From: a bacterium
GTDB taxonomy: Bacteria; Desulfobacterota; DSWW01
Reading direction: 5' to 3'
DNA length: 64,000 bases
Assembly (NCBI GenBank): GCA_028277985.1
Contig: JANQFG010000069.1
Coordinates: forward strand, 1 to 64,000
Below are positions 35,551 to 44,663 of this stretch, piece by piece. The position numbers and the translations under genes were made by a program. Within the stretch, counting starts at the first letter, position 1. Every line of letters starts with the position of its first letter. Under the pieces are notes generated by a model that saw nothing but the letters and a program-made list of their open reading frames with translations, did no database searches and was not told the origin of the DNA.

Positions 35551-37698
35551 CTAGCCGCAGGGCGATATGTTGACCGGTATGGCGGTGAAAAGGGCAAGAC
35601 CGGTGATCGGGTCATACCGCTCGTCGTCCGGGATCAGGCGCTGAACATTGCACCCCTTCTCTCTGACGTCTCGGTCGTCGGACGGGTCGCCCCATCCGAA
35701 TGCCAGGGCGACGGTTCCGGGCGCAATGTCATCGCTCGCCTCCACGATTCCGACCACTTCGCCGAAGCCGCTGTCGAGCTTCACGCGGTCGCCGTCCTTT
35801 ACCCCGAGGGATGCCATTGCCTCGGGATTCATCAATACCGGATTGAAAGACCGCTTGGCGCGCAAGGATGGCAGATCGTGGCCCTGGGTGCAGTAGACCT
35901 CCTTCATGCGATAGGTGATCAGTCGGAAGGCCGCCTTTTCGTCGATCTCGTAGCCTCCGCCGTCGATCACGGGTTCTGCCCGCACGCCGCGCAGCTCGGC
36001 AATCACCTCGGGGTGTCCCGCTGCCATCTTGCGGTCCTCGTGGCCGATCATGTTCGGAATGACGCCGCCCACCTTCGCCTCCCGCTCGCCCCACACGTGG
36101 CCGCCCGGGTATTGTCTGATCTCGTCCAGCGGGATGCGGGCCGTTGCGTGGATGCCGTCCAACATCTCGTCCGTCGTGGGCTTGCGGTCCACGGGGATGC
36201 CGGGGATGTCGAGCTTGAGGCCCATCCGGTCGGCGACGCCCCAGAGGACCTCCCAGTCCTCGATTACGCCCTCAGGTGCAGCTACGAGGGGAGGGGTGTA
36301 CTGCCCGAATGCAAAGGGGTAGGTGTAATCCATCATCTGGGGGAAGTCGGCCCGTTCGAAGGGATGTCTGACCGCCATCACATAGTGCGCGAACTTCGCC
36401 GTTGCCGAAAGGAACAGGTCGTTCACGACCAGGAGGTCCAGGTCCTCGAGGGCACGAACCGTGGAAGCCTCGTCCGGAAGGACCAGGGCGGGATTGCCGC
36501 CCAGCACGATGAGGGCCCGGATCTTCTCGTCCCCGGGCGTAAGAATCTCGTCCGTCAACGTGTTGGTGGGCATCTCCGTATAGAAGCCCATGAAGCTGAT
36601 CGTGGCCCTGATCCCCCGGATCCGGGATACCGGGCCGGGGTAGAGAGGCAAGGGTACCGGGCCCATGCCCTCCGGAACCTCGAAACCGAGGGGGCCTTCG
36701 TTACGACCAAAACCGCCCCGCCGGTCGTAGCGGCCGCACAGGGCATTCAATACCATCACGAGGGTGGTCGTGAGATTCTGATGCCGTGCCATGTGGAGTC
36801 CTGTTCCGCTGATTGCGCCGCCGCGTTCGGCGGCACAGAACATCTCCGCCGCCTGCTCGATCAGGGGGGCCTCCACCTCTGTTCTCTTGGAGACGTAGGG
36901 GAGGTCGAAGTCCTTCACTGCTTCATACAGCTCGTCCACGCCGCTGACGTAATTGGCGACATATTCCTGGTCGTAGAGCTTCCGTTCGATGATGATCTTG
37001 GTCATGCCCGCGAGCAGGGTGGCGTCCTCGCCCGGCTTGAGCTGCAGGTGAATGTCGGCCCCCCGGGCCACGTCACAGCATCGGGGATCGATGACGATCA
37101 CCTTCATGCCCCGCTGCTGCGCGTCCCTCACCCGCTTGAGCGGGTTCGACTGGGGCATGTTCGGCATGTGGGAGAGCACCGGGTTCGTGCCCACGAACAT
37201 CGTCACGTCGGCGTTGGCGATATCGAACAGGTTGGTGGCCATGATGCCCCCGAAGAGGCGGAAGTAGGCAACCGGGAGACTCGGGGAATCGATCGTGAAG
37301 GAAGTGTAGAGCTTCTCAGAGCCGAGCGCCTCCATGAATTTGCCCATGGTGCGCGGGCCGCCCGCGGACGTTCGGTGGGCGCCGCATCCGCCATAGGCCG
37401 CTACGGCCCCGGGGCCGTGCTTGTCGACGATATCCCGCAGCCTGTCGGCGATTTCATCCAGCGCCTTTTCGGCACCAATGTCCTCCCAGCCGCTGTTGAC
37501 TCGTTTCCTCGAGGAAAGCAGGCGATCCGGGTGATAGATGCGTTCCACCTCTGCACGGCCCTTCAGACATGTGTAGCCCTGTGTAACCGCATTGTCCGGG
37601 TCTCCCCGAACCGCCACGACCCGGTCGTTCTCCACGTCCACCTCGATGCCGCAGAAGACGTGGCAGAACCGGCAGAAGGATTTCCTGGTCTCGATCAT
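35551..37698 (-). CDS. molybdopterin (Mo/W) oxidoreductase, DMSO-reductase family
   Basis: A 715-residue catalytic subunit. The 4Fe-4S motif CRFCHVFCG ... GYTCLKG is at the N-terminus, followed by the molybdopterin-binding repeats (GTNPVLSHMPNM, VIVIDPRCCDVA) and C-terminal dinucleotide domain (NAVLMNPEAMASLGVKDGD region). At the usual metal ligand spot I read TIDSPSLPVAYFRLFGG, with Asp rather than Cys or Sec; Asp is the ligand in NarG and ethylbenzene dehydrogenase. Substrate not known; no Tat signal, so cytosolic. Divergent from a winged-helix ferredoxin that may be its redox partner or regulator. Confidence 0.88.
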   Translation of the reverse strand: MIETRKSFCRFCHVFCGIEVDVENDRVVAVRGDPDNAVTQGYTCLKGRAEVERIYHPDRLLSSRKRVNSGWEDIGAEKALDEIADRLRDIVDKHGPGAVAAYGGCGAHRTSAGGPRTMGKFMEALGSEKLYTSFTIDSPSLPVAYFRLFGGIMATNLFDIANADVTMFVGTNPVLSHMPNMPQSNPLKRVRDAQQRGMKVIVIDPRCCDVARGADIHLQLKPGEDATLLAGMTKIIIERKLYDQEYVANYVSGVDELYEAVKDFDLPYVSKRTEVEAPLIEQAAEMFCAAERGGAISGTGLHMARHQNLTTTLVMVLNALCGRYDRRGGFGRNEGPLGFEVPEGMGPVPLPLYPGPVSRIRGIRATISFMGFYTEMPTNTLTDEILTPGDEKIRALIVLGGNPALVLPDEASTVRALEDLDLLVVNDLFLSATAKFAHYVMAVRHPFERADFPQMMDYTYPFAFGQYTPPLVAAPEGVIEDWEVLWGVADRMGLKLDIPGIPVDRKPTTDEMLDGIHATARIPLDEIRQYPGGHVWGEREAKVGGVIPNMIGHEDRKMAAGHPEVIAELRGVRAEPVIDGGGYEIDEKAAFRLITYRMKEVYCTQGHDLPSLRAKRSFNPVLMNPEAMASLGVKDGDRVKLDSGFGEVVGIVEASDDIAPGTVALAFGWGDPSDDRDVREKGCNVQRLIPDDERYDPITGLALFTAIPVNISPCG

Positions 37699-37767
37699 GT
37701 TGGAAGGCTCCCCTTTCTGGTACTCTTTTCGCTTGACATGCCCGAATGAACAAAGGAAGATAGATAC

Positions 37768-37783
37768 TTGACCGGTCGGTTAA
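37768..37783 (+). promoter_or_regulatory. TetR-type operator candidate between divergent genes
   Basis: TTGACCGGTCGGTTAA holds the ACCG-GT-CGGT inverted repeat usual for TetR-family proteins. It lies in the 160-base gap between the molybdopterin gene and the winged-helix ferredoxin gene. No TetR gene is adjacent, so its binder would be encoded elsewhere. Confidence 0.45.
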
Positions 37784-37858
37784 TAAATTATCTGACCACT
37801 CAACGAAGATAGTACCGCATCCCACCGGAAAATCAAAGCGAAACATTCGGGGGAATCC

Positions 37859-39016
37859 ATGGTCACCCGTTCGCATCACCTGCTTGCCAAGAGACTGACG
37901 AAGAGCCCCATGAAACCGCTCGTCAACGATCTGTTCCTCGAGATCCTGGAGGTGCTCTTCACAGAGGAAGAGGCGGCCATCCTGAGCCACCTGCCCGTGA
38001 TGCCGGCGACGGCCGGGAAGATCGCCAAGAAGGCGAAGCGGCCGGTCCGCGTTGTGAGGCCGATCCTGGACAAGCTGGGAGAGCAGGGTTTCATCTTCGC
38101 GGGCGGGGACGATGAGCGGAAGTACTTCCTGCTCGGGTTTCTGCCGGGAATCTTCGAGTTCTACACGGTCATGGGCCCGGACGATGAAAAGAAGCGCCGT
38201 TTCGCAGAGCTCTACGAGGTGTACCAGGATGCGGAATTCCTGACCAAGCTGGCCGGCAAACGACCGGTGAAGATCACGCGGATCATTCCGATCCAGCAGA
38301 GCCTTTCCCATTCTCCGGGGGTCCTGCCGTCCGACCAGTTCCGGGAAGTCCTGGACCGTCATGATGCGTGGGCCGTGGCGGACTGCGCGTGCAAGAAACA
38401 GAACCACCTGATCGACATAGGCTGCGACAAGCCGATGGAGGTCTGCATGCAGTTCGGCTCAGCAGCCCGGGGTGCCGCGGAGATGGGCTTCAGTCGCCTG
38501 GTTTCCAAGGAAGAGATCTACGATATCGTCGACCAGGCGGAAGAAGCCGGGCTGATCCACGTCACGGACAATGTGGAGTTCCCACACATCAGCTGTAACT
38601 GCTGCGGGTGTTGTTGTATGGCCCTCGAGGGTGTGAACAAGTTCAACACGGCGCAGATGTTCATCGACAGCCGCTTCATCTGCGAACACGATCCCGACAA
38701 GTGCGTGGCTTGCGGGAAATGTGCGAAGGCATGTCCCGTGGGGGCTCCGCATCTCTACGAAAAGGAATTGAAATTCCAGCACTGGCGATGTATCGGATGC
38801 GGCGTGTGCATTCCGAAGTGCGAGAAGGATGCCTTGCGGCTGGTGCCGAGGCCGGAAAGAAAGCCCGTTCCGAGGAACTACGGCCAGATGATCGTGGACA
38901 GCGTAGGCCAGCTGACAGGCCTTCAGAAATACCAGGCGCCCGTGATCGGCCCGCGGTTCGCAAACATGCTCGGTGACTGGATCCAGATGGGGATGACTCG
39001 AAAGAAGCGCTCCTGA
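37859..39016 (+). CDS. winged-helix / multi-cluster 4Fe-4S protein
   Basis: A 385-residue fusion. Residues about 25-95 look like a winged-helix domain (ILSHLPVMPATAGKIAKKAKR then VVRPILDKLGEQGFIF). Middle: CACKKQN...CDKPMEVCMQFG and an unusual CNCCGCCCM cluster. C-terminal: two ferredoxin clusters CVACGKCAKACPVG and CIGCGVCIPKCEKD. Such proteins occur next to molybdopterin and acyl-CoA enzymes in anaerobes. Possible jobs: electron carrier, redox-sensing regulator, or both. Start ATG 37859 follows GGGGGA. Divergent from the molybdopterin gene. Confidence 0.8.
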   Translation: MVTRSHHLLAKRLTKSPMKPLVNDLFLEILEVLFTEEEAAILSHLPVMPATAGKIAKKAKRPVRVVRPILDKLGEQGFIFAGGDDERKYFLLGFLPGIFEFYTVMGPDDEKKRRFAELYEVYQDAEFLTKLAGKRPVKITRIIPIQQSLSHSPGVLPSDQFREVLDRHDAWAVADCACKKQNHLIDIGCDKPMEVCMQFGSAARGAAEMGFSRLVSKEEIYDIVDQAEEAGLIHVTDNVEFPHISCNCCGCCCMALEGVNKFNTAQMFIDSRFICEHDPDKCVACGKCAKACPVGAPHLYEKELKFQHWRCIGCGVCIPKCEKDALRLVPRPERKPVPRNYGQMIVDSVGQLTGLQKYQAPVIGPRFANMLGDWIQMGMTRKKRS

Positions 39017-39035
39017 CCCTTCGCACCTCCCCTCC

Positions 39036-39842
39036 TCACCAGACCGTGTGGCCCCCATCCATCAACAGGTCGTGGCCGGTGGTGTAGCTGGATGCGTCGG
39101 AGACAAGGTAGAGAACACCCCCGGCCATCTCCTCCGCCTCCCCCTGCCTGTGGATCGGCGTGGTCCGGTTCTCCACCTCCAGAAACTCCGGCGTGTCCTG
39201 GATGATCTGGGTCATGGGCGTGATGATGTAGCCGGGGCTGATGGAATTCACATAGATATTGTGCTGGATGAGCTCGACCGCAAGGGCCTTGGTCAGATGC
39301 TTCACCCCTGCTTTTGCCGTCGCGTAGCTGATCATCGCCATCCCTGCCACGGGAACGCCGCCCAGCTCCATGCTGTTCACGATCGTTCCGCTCATGGAGG
39401 CGGTGTTGACGATCTTTCCGTACCTCTGGGGAATCATGTACTTCGCCTCTTCCCGGCAGCAATAGAAGACCGAGAAGAGGTCCACTTCCATCACCTTCTT
39501 CCATTCATCGATGGCACCCTCGTCCATGAGCGGGATCGGCTCTCCACTGATGCCGGCGTTGTTGTGGGCGATGTCGAGGCCCCCGAGGGTGTCCACGACC
39601 TCCTTCACCATCTCCGACACCTGTTCAAGGTCTGAGACATCGCAATGGATGTAGATCGACTTTCGACCGAGTGCCAGGATCTCTTCGACCGTCTCCCTCC
39701 CCATCTCCTCCTTCAGGTCGATGACGGCTACGTCCGCACCCGCTTTCGCCATCGCGATCGCCGAGGCCTTTCCGATTCCTCCAGCCGCCCCTGTTACCAG
39801 TGCCTTCCTGCCGGTCAGATCGAACCTGGATAGATCATTCAT
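39036..39842 (-). CDS. short-chain dehydrogenase/reductase
   Basis: A 268-residue classical SDR (3-hydroxyacyl-CoA or ketone reduction). NAD-binding GAAGGIGKASAIAMAKAGA with acidic DLKEE after strand 2 (prefers NAD over NADP), HNNAG, catalytic Ser in NTASMSG and YxxxK in SYATAKAG, then SPGYI. ATG 39842 is chosen since GGAGGG stands 9 bases before; the GTG at 39848 is too near. Last gene of a UspA/ATC-hydrolase-like operon; convergent with the ferredoxin gene 19 bases away. Confidence 0.92.
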   Translation of the reverse strand: MNDLSRFDLTGRKALVTGAAGGIGKASAIAMAKAGADVAVIDLKEEMGRETVEEILALGRKSIYIHCDVSDLEQVSEMVKEVVDTLGGLDIAHNNAGISGEPIPLMDEGAIDEWKKVMEVDLFSVFYCCREEAKYMIPQRYGKIVNTASMSGTIVNSMELGGVPVAGMAMISYATAKAGVKHLTKALAVELIQHNIYVNSISPGYIITPMTQIIQDTPEFLEVENRTTPIHRQGEAEEMAGGVLYLVSDASSYTTGHDLLMDGGHTVW

Positions 39843-39888
39843 ACGCACACGCCCTCCACGAAGATGAAATCAATGGTCACGGAAGCTT

Positions 39889-40278
39889 CTACTTGACGGA
39901 CACGACCGGACATGGGGCTTCGAGGATCACGTGCTGCGCCGTGGAGCCCATGATGAACTTGCCCACCTTCGACCTCTGCCTGACCCCGATGATGATCTCA
40001 TCGATCGCATGCTCCTGGGCAAACTTGACCAGATGCGGCCCGGGCTCCATGTTGCGAATCATCAGATGGGTTTCGCAAAGGCATCCCTCCACGTTCACCG
40101 AACGCCTGACCTCGTCCATGTCCTGTTCGTCGAGCTTGTGTTGCTTGGCCGGCAGGTCGGTGACTTTCGAGTGCAACACGTGAATGACCTCCGCGCCGAA
40201 CGCCGCCGCGTGTTGCTCGGCCAGCTGCAGTGCCTTTTTGGCCAGATCGCTGCCGTCATACCCTACAAGAATTTTCAT
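39889..40278 (-). CDS. universal stress protein (UspA family)
   Basis: A 129-residue Usp domain: KILVGYDGSDLAKKALQLA at the start and the ATP-binding end motif GVRQRSKVGKFIMGSTAQHV, i.e. the ATP-binding type. ATG 40278 follows AGGAGGTCAAC; the earlier MNQEV start has no such site. Between an SDR and an ATC-hydrolase-like gene in a tight minus-strand run; presumably stress-linked support for the pathway. Confidence 0.9.
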   Translation of the reverse strand: MKILVGYDGSDLAKKALQLAEQHAAAFGAEVIHVLHSKVTDLPAKQHKLDEQDMDEVRRSVNVEGCLCETHLMIRNMEPGPHLVKFAQEHAIDEIIIGVRQRSKVGKFIMGSTAQHVILEAPCPVVSVK

Positions 40279-40327
40279 GTTGACCTCCTGGTTCATCGCT
40301 TCGAAGTGAGCATGGGAAGAGATCGGT

Positions 40328-40996
40328 TTATTCCTTCACCTTGAAGAGCTGAAAGCGACAGGCGTCGGCACCCTCGGCGAGGATGGTCGGTCGCTCGAAC
40401 CGGATGCCGTACTTCTTCTCCAGGGCGTCGCCCCAGATGTAGTCTGTGGCGCAGAGAAGATAGAGAACCTCGCGCGCGTCGTTGTCCAGGAAGAAGTCGG
40501 CGAAGCCGCATTTGCGGAAGTTGAAGAAGCAACGCCGCTCGTCCCTGATGCCCTGCTCCACGACCCAGGCGCTGCCGTAACGTTGCCGTCCCATTGGAAT
40601 GAAATTCGTGCAGAGCCGGTCCCAGGCCTCGTCCGGCGAGTCGGGGGAGATGCCGAAGTGTCCGAGCAGAAAAGCGTCCATTCCTCCCTGGAAGTTGATG
40701 ACATTGATGACGGCCTTGATCTGGTCGAGCAGTATCTGCTTCTCCTCGAAATGAGGCAGGAGGGTGCGGTAGATGGCCAGCACCGTGCAGGCCACCTTGA
40801 CCTGGACCGCGCCCGGAGAATCCATCACCCTCCAGGCGTTCGCTTCCTGGAGGACGGAATCGAGTCGACCGATCTCATCGCGCAGTTCTTCCCAGGGTGC
40901 AGCGACCAACGGCTCAACGCGTTGCCCGAGCTCATCCAGGACCTGGCTGCGCATCGGTACGGCCATGGGTTCCATCTCTTTGAGCAGATCGGCCAT
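40328..40996 (-). CDS. L-2-amino-thiazoline-4-carboxylate hydrolase-like protein
   Basis: The 222-residue product resembles the ATC-hydrolase family: FRKCGFADFFLDNDAREVL, LCATDYIWGDALEKKYGI and AEGADACRFQLF, with conserved Cys, Asp and terminal DxCxFxF pattern. The family's namesake opens a thiazoline ring; many members in anaerobe catabolic clusters act on other, unknown substrates. ATG 40996 follows GGGAGGACGAAC. First gene of the run that continues with UspA and SDR. Confidence 0.7.
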   Translation of the reverse strand: MADLLKEMEPMAVPMRSQVLDELGQRVEPLVAAPWEELRDEIGRLDSVLQEANAWRVMDSPGAVQVKVACTVLAIYRTLLPHFEEKQILLDQIKAVINVINFQGGMDAFLLGHFGISPDSPDEAWDRLCTNFIPMGRQRYGSAWVVEQGIRDERRCFFNFRKCGFADFFLDNDAREVLYLLCATDYIWGDALEKKYGIRFERPTILAEGADACRFQLFKVKE

Positions 40997-41325
40997 GTTC
41001 GTCCTCCCTTGTGATTCCATGCAGGTTTGAGGCGCCCATCTACATAACACGTCTTATTTTCTCGTAGCAACAAAAACAGATCCGTCAAGAGCATTTACGT
41101 GTTCATAATGGGGATATAACAACGGTTATTTTCTTCCTTGTCCAAAAGTGATATGTTTCCAGCACCCGACTTCTCTCGTTCGGTGATCCGTGATCCGGAT
41201 TTCGCTGAGGTCGGGTTGCAATAAAACTAAGTTTGTGGTAATTGCATGTCACAGGATTCCTGAGGGCCTCGGCCCGAACCAGGAATTTCTTCGAAGCGAA
41301 CGCTCAATGGATGGGGGGATCCAGA
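40997..41325. other. AT-rich divergent intergenic region
   Basis: Lies between the minus-strand ATC-hydrolase-like gene and the plus-strand helix-turn-helix gene. It is AT-richer than its surroundings and must hold promoters for both; no confident -35/-10 pair or terminator stands out. Confidence 0.4.
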
Positions 41326-41508
41326 ATGGCCAAGGAGGAAAAGCTTCTCAAGTCAAAGGACGTGGCCCACATTTTGGATTGCAGTCCGGACGACGTGCAC
41401 GTCCTGGTTCACAGGGGCGATCTCAAGGGGACCAAGGTGGGCAGGTTCTGGAGGTATCGGGAGGAAGACGTCCTCGAGTACAAACGAAAGATGGAGAAGG
41501 AGTCCTGA
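41326..41508 (+). CDS. small excisionase-type helix-turn-helix protein
   Basis: The 60-residue product KLLKSKDVAHILDCSPDDVH...GRFWRYREEDVLEY has the winged helix-turn-helix of MerR/excisionase type (helix-turn-helix domain 17 family). ATG 41326 follows GGGGGGATCC. It is alone and not linked to an integrase, so likely a small DNA-binding regulator rather than a phage remnant. Targets unknown. Confidence 0.75.
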   Translation: MAKEEKLLKSKDVAHILDCSPDDVHVLVHRGDLKGTKVGRFWRYREEDVLEYKRKMEKES

Positions 41509-41618
41509 CGCCCACCCGCACCTTCCTTCGGGCCCTCCGGAGTGACAGCCTTACCGCAGAGCAGGGCGCGCCTTCCCTTGACAGCACAGATGCCTCTTCT
41601 GTATAAGCCTGCCATTCC

Positions 41619-41657
41619 CGTTGCCGCACACGGCAACGCTACAGGCCGATCGGCCTG
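41619..41657. repeat. two adjacent perfect hairpins
   Basis: CGTTGCCG-CACA-CGGCAACG (41619-41638) and the 16-bp palindrome CAGGCCGATCGGCCTG (41642-41657) lie between two plus-strand genes. No T-run follows, so they may be a factor-dependent terminator, a repeat or mRNA-stabilising ends. Confidence 0.5.
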
Positions 41658-41688
41658 AGCCATCCGGACAGAAGATCGTTCAAAGAGG

Positions 41689-42432
41689 ATGATGATGAGA
41701 AAGGGGATTCCCCTCGTCCTCGTCAGCGCCCTGGTCGTCGCGTGCGCCCATCCCGCGGAGTTCGTTTATCCCCCTCGAGAGAGACCCGTCCGCGAGGTTG
41801 CCGAGGAGCCGACATTCGGTTTGCGCGTAGCCGTTCTTCCCTTCGAAGAAGTGAGAGACGAACGTAACACGGCAAAGGCATTCTGGCTCTGCTTCATGCC
41901 CCTTGCGCCTTTCGGATATGTGGAGTACGAACGGCCTGAAACGGCCGGCATCTTCAATTCCATCTCCGGCTTCACCTTCGATGTGAGCCGGGATATGGCA
42001 GAGGCCGTTGTCACGAGCCTTGAAGGCTCGGGCCTGTTTGCCCATGTCTACCTCGCATCCGAAGCCCAAGCTGGGGACGCGGATCTGATCGTAGAGGGCA
42101 GAGTGACCCGAACCTTCTATCGCGGCAGAACATTCACCTACTGCCTGTCAGTGGCCGGTGCGGTATTCTGGGTGCTGGGACTTCCTGTGGGGGATTCGAC
42201 GGATGAGCTGGCCTTTGACCTTGAAGTGAGGGACAACGGGACCGGAAAGCATATATGGGGGTGCAGGAGTCAGAACAGCAAGAGGATCCTGCAGGGCTTC
42301 TACTACGGATGGGGAGAGGACGTTCAGGGGTACGCGGAGCTCATGGAAGGGGCCATGAGAGAGATCGTTCAGAAGCTGGCTCGAGGGCTGGAAAACTATG
42401 AGAGACGAAGGAGAGTGAGACCGGCTCCCTGA
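41689..42432 (+). CDS. lipoprotein of unknown function (GNA1162/LpoB-like pattern)
   Basis: A 247-residue lipoprotein: signal IPLVLVSALVVAC gives LVVAC lipobox. The mature part begins RVAVLPFEEVRDERN, the 'vaVlpF...R' start of curli-assembly/LpoB-type domains, and DLIVEGRVTRTFYRGR fits the later strand. A short hydrophobic stretch (VAGAVFWVLGLPVG) is within. Start could be any of three consecutive ATG (41689, 41692, 41695). Ends 16 bases before a convergent membrane protein. Confidence 0.65.
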   Translation: MMMRKGIPLVLVSALVVACAHPAEFVYPPRERPVREVAEEPTFGLRVAVLPFEEVRDERNTAKAFWLCFMPLAPFGYVEYERPETAGIFNSISGFTFDVSRDMAEAVVTSLEGSGLFAHVYLASEAQAGDADLIVEGRVTRTFYRGRTFTYCLSVAGAVFWVLGLPVGDSTDELAFDLEVRDNGTGKHIWGCRSQNSKRILQGFYYGWGEDVQGYAELMEGAMREIVQKLARGLENYERRRRVRPAP

Positions 42433-42447
42433 ACGGCAGACAGTGGG

Positions 42448-42822
42448 CTACTCGAGGGGCTTGTTCGTGGACGTACGCCAGAGGGACCGGAGGGATCCGA
42501 AGAACATCATTCCGAAGAAGGGGAGGATGAGTCCGAAGAGCGGTACGAACAGGGCGCACTCCAGGAAGCCGAGATCATACCACTTCCGCCCCGCACACCG
42601 GTCGGCCAGGGCCTGCTGATATCTCACCTTCTTCTCCGCATAGTCCCTTTCCCTGTCCAGGAACCGCAAGGATTCAGCAAATTTCTTCTGACAACCGTCC
42701 AGGGGGTTGCCCTCCAATCCGCCCAGTTCGGCTGCCGGCCCTTCCAGGGCAGCGACGGGCCAGATGCAGAGAGTCAGAAAGATGAAAAGGAAGGAGAATA
42801 CCCCGGTGAGATGTCTTCGCAT
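42448..42822 (-). CDS. small membrane protein of unknown function
   Basis: A 124-residue product with an N-terminal signal or helix (GVFSFLFIFLTLCIWPVAA) and a second helix (ALFVPLFGLILPFFGMMFF), leaving a short Cys-containing loop (DGCQKKFAESL and DRCAGRKW). Start ATG 42822 after AGGGGTG. Family unknown. Between two opposite plus-strand genes. Confidence 0.55.
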   Translation of the reverse strand: MRRHLTGVFSFLFIFLTLCIWPVAALEGPAAELGGLEGNPLDGCQKKFAESLRFLDRERDYAEKKVRYQQALADRCAGRKWYDLGFLECALFVPLFGLILPFFGMMFFGSLRSLWRTSTNKPLE

Positions 42823-42983
42823 GATGATTCACCCCTGGGTCGAGAGGAAGGATTGAAGCAGCATAGTACACGGCGCTAGGAATGTCGAGCTCTTTTTCGT
42901 AATAGTTATGGTTGATAGAACAAGACGACATGTCGGTCGCCTTTGTTGATATTTAGAAGCGTCCGGGGAGGAGGTGGGTCAAG

Positions 42984-44510
42984 ATGTACTGCGGCAATAT
43001 GGGCAGATGGGTGTCGTGGTGGGCTCGCGTGGATCCGGGGAAAGACGCAGTCGTGTTCCAGGGCACACGAGTCGGCTACAGGGAGTTGAACGGAAAGGTG
43101 AACCGGCTTGCCGATGCACTGAGAACGCGATGCTGCGTAAGGAAGGGTGACCGCATCGGCTGCCTGCTCACGAACTGTATGGCGTACTACGAACTCGCAT
43201 TTGCCTGTGCGAAGATCGGCGCCCTTCTCGTGCCCTTCAACGTTCGCCTCACCGGCAGGGAAATCGCATACATCGCCCGGGACAGCTCTCCCAAGGTGGT
43301 CGTCACCGAGTCTTCATTTCTACCGGTGCTTGGATCCCTTCAGGCCGAATCGCCGGAGATCCGTCTGATCGACCTGGACGCGGGCGAATATCATGAGCTT
43401 CAGGATACCGGGAGCCTCGAGGAACCGGATGACCAGGCGGGTTGGGAGGATGACTTTGCGATCCTTTACACTTCCGGAACGACAGGGTTCCCAAAAGGTG
43501 CGGTTCTCACACAACGGAGCATCCTGTCGGTTACACACAACATGATGACCGCCTTCGGTCACAGTCACCTGGACAGATTCATGCTGCAATTGCCCCTTTG
43601 CTTTACCGGTGCCCTGATTCCCCTGTCCATGCCGATCTTCCATGCCGGAGGCACCATCTTCCTGGAAAAGGAATTCCTTCCCGAACGCAGCCTGGAGTTG
43701 ATCGAAGAGGAGAAGATCACGGTCAGCTGCGGCGTGCCGACTCTGTGGAAGCTGGTCGCAGATGAACCTGGGTTCGCCCATGCAGACCTGAGCTCCCTGC
43801 GGTTGGTTCTTTGCGGCGGTGCGCCGGTGCCTGTGAGCCTGCTCGGGGTCTACCAGGAGAAGGGGGTTCCTTTCACCGCAGGTTACGGCCTCACCGAAGG
43901 GGGAGGCTTCAACATGTATCTTCCGCCTGACCACGTGGCCAGAAAGAGCGGGGGATACATCCCTCTGTTGTGGAACGACGTGCGAGCCGTGGATCCGATG
44001 GGTCGAGACGTGTCGCCGGGCGAGATCGGCGAGATCGCGATAAGAGGCCCCGTCGTCATGCGCGAGTACTGGAACAATCCGGGGGCAACCGCAGAAGCGG
44101 TCAGGGAGGAATGGCTCTATACCGGGGATCTGGCCAGGGTGGACGACGAAGGATATTTCTTCATCGTGGACCGGGCCAAGGACATGATCGTCAGCGGTGG
44201 TCTGAATACCTACCCGGCGGAAGTGGAGAATGTGATCTACTCGTTTTCAGGGGTTTCTCAGGCCTCTGTGATCGGGCTGCCTCACGAAGTGTGGGGCGAG
44301 ATGGTCGTGGCCGTTGTCGTGCCGAAACCGGGGGAGACGATCGCGGAGGAGGATCTGAAGGCACACTGCAGAGAGAACCTGGCCGACTATAAATGCCCGA
44401 AGGTCGTCATCTTCGCCCAAGAGTTGCCCATGAACACGGCCGGAAAGGTCCTCAAGAGGTCCCTGCGGGAGAGATACGCGGGCCAGGCGGCCCACTTCCG
44501 AACAGAATGA
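42984..44510 (+). CDS. acyl-CoA synthetase (AMP-forming ligase)
   Basis: A 508-residue ANL-superfamily ligase. Core A3 motif ILYTSGTTGFPKGAVL, A5 GYGLTEGGGFNMY, A7 EWLYTGDLARVDDEGYF, A8 GGLNTYPAEVEN and the C-terminal A10 lysine in NTAGKVLKRSLRERY. Activates a carboxylic acid to its CoA thioester with ATP. Acid not known; the region suggests an aromatic, cyclic or branched acid. GAGGAGGTGGGTCAAGATG sets the start. Followed by a TetR regulator, PHP hydrolase and the thiolase/DUF35 block. Confidence 0.92.
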   Translation: MYCGNMGRWVSWWARVDPGKDAVVFQGTRVGYRELNGKVNRLADALRTRCCVRKGDRIGCLLTNCMAYYELAFACAKIGALLVPFNVRLTGREIAYIARDSSPKVVVTESSFLPVLGSLQAESPEIRLIDLDAGEYHELQDTGSLEEPDDQAGWEDDFAILYTSGTTGFPKGAVLTQRSILSVTHNMMTAFGHSHLDRFMLQLPLCFTGALIPLSMPIFHAGGTIFLEKEFLPERSLELIEEEKITVSCGVPTLWKLVADEPGFAHADLSSLRLVLCGGAPVPVSLLGVYQEKGVPFTAGYGLTEGGGFNMYLPPDHVARKSGGYIPLLWNDVRAVDPMGRDVSPGEIGEIAIRGPVVMREYWNNPGATAEAVREEWLYTGDLARVDDEGYFFIVDRAKDMIVSGGLNTYPAEVENVIYSFSGVSQASVIGLPHEVWGEMVVAVVVPKPGETIAEEDLKAHCRENLADYKCPKVVIFAQELPMNTAGKVLKRSLRERYAGQAAHFRTE

Positions 44511-44571
44511 GGAATGGGAACGAGAAAAAGGGGACCGATCTATTTTTCTCCCTTTTCTTCTCCGTCTTTGC

Positions 44572-44632
44572 TTGACTCCTTGCCCCCATTTTGTGTAAAT
44601 TATGAATTCGGTTCGACGGTTGAACTCGATTC
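44572..44632 (+). promoter_or_regulatory. tetR promoter with operator over the start site
   Basis: TTGACT (44572-44577), 18 bases, TAAATT (44596-44601), predicted start near 44608. A 29-base imperfect inverted repeat (44604-44632) with cores GTTCGAC and GTTGAAC and outer GAAT/ATTC arms covers it, fitting self-repression by the TetR protein encoded just after. Confidence 0.7.
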
Positions 44633-44663
44633 AAAACACTGCCTCCCCGATCAGAAAGAGCCC

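Noticed and set aside
35407-37749. 780-codon plus-strand open frame opposite the molybdopterin gene
   Set aside because: The minus-strand protein has complete Fe-S and pterin motifs; the opposite frame shows none and only reflects the third-position GC bias.
41326-41508. Excisionase-like protein as a sign of a prophage or integrative element
   Set aside because: No integrase, att repeats or phage genes are near; single small HTH proteins of this kind are common outside mobile elements.
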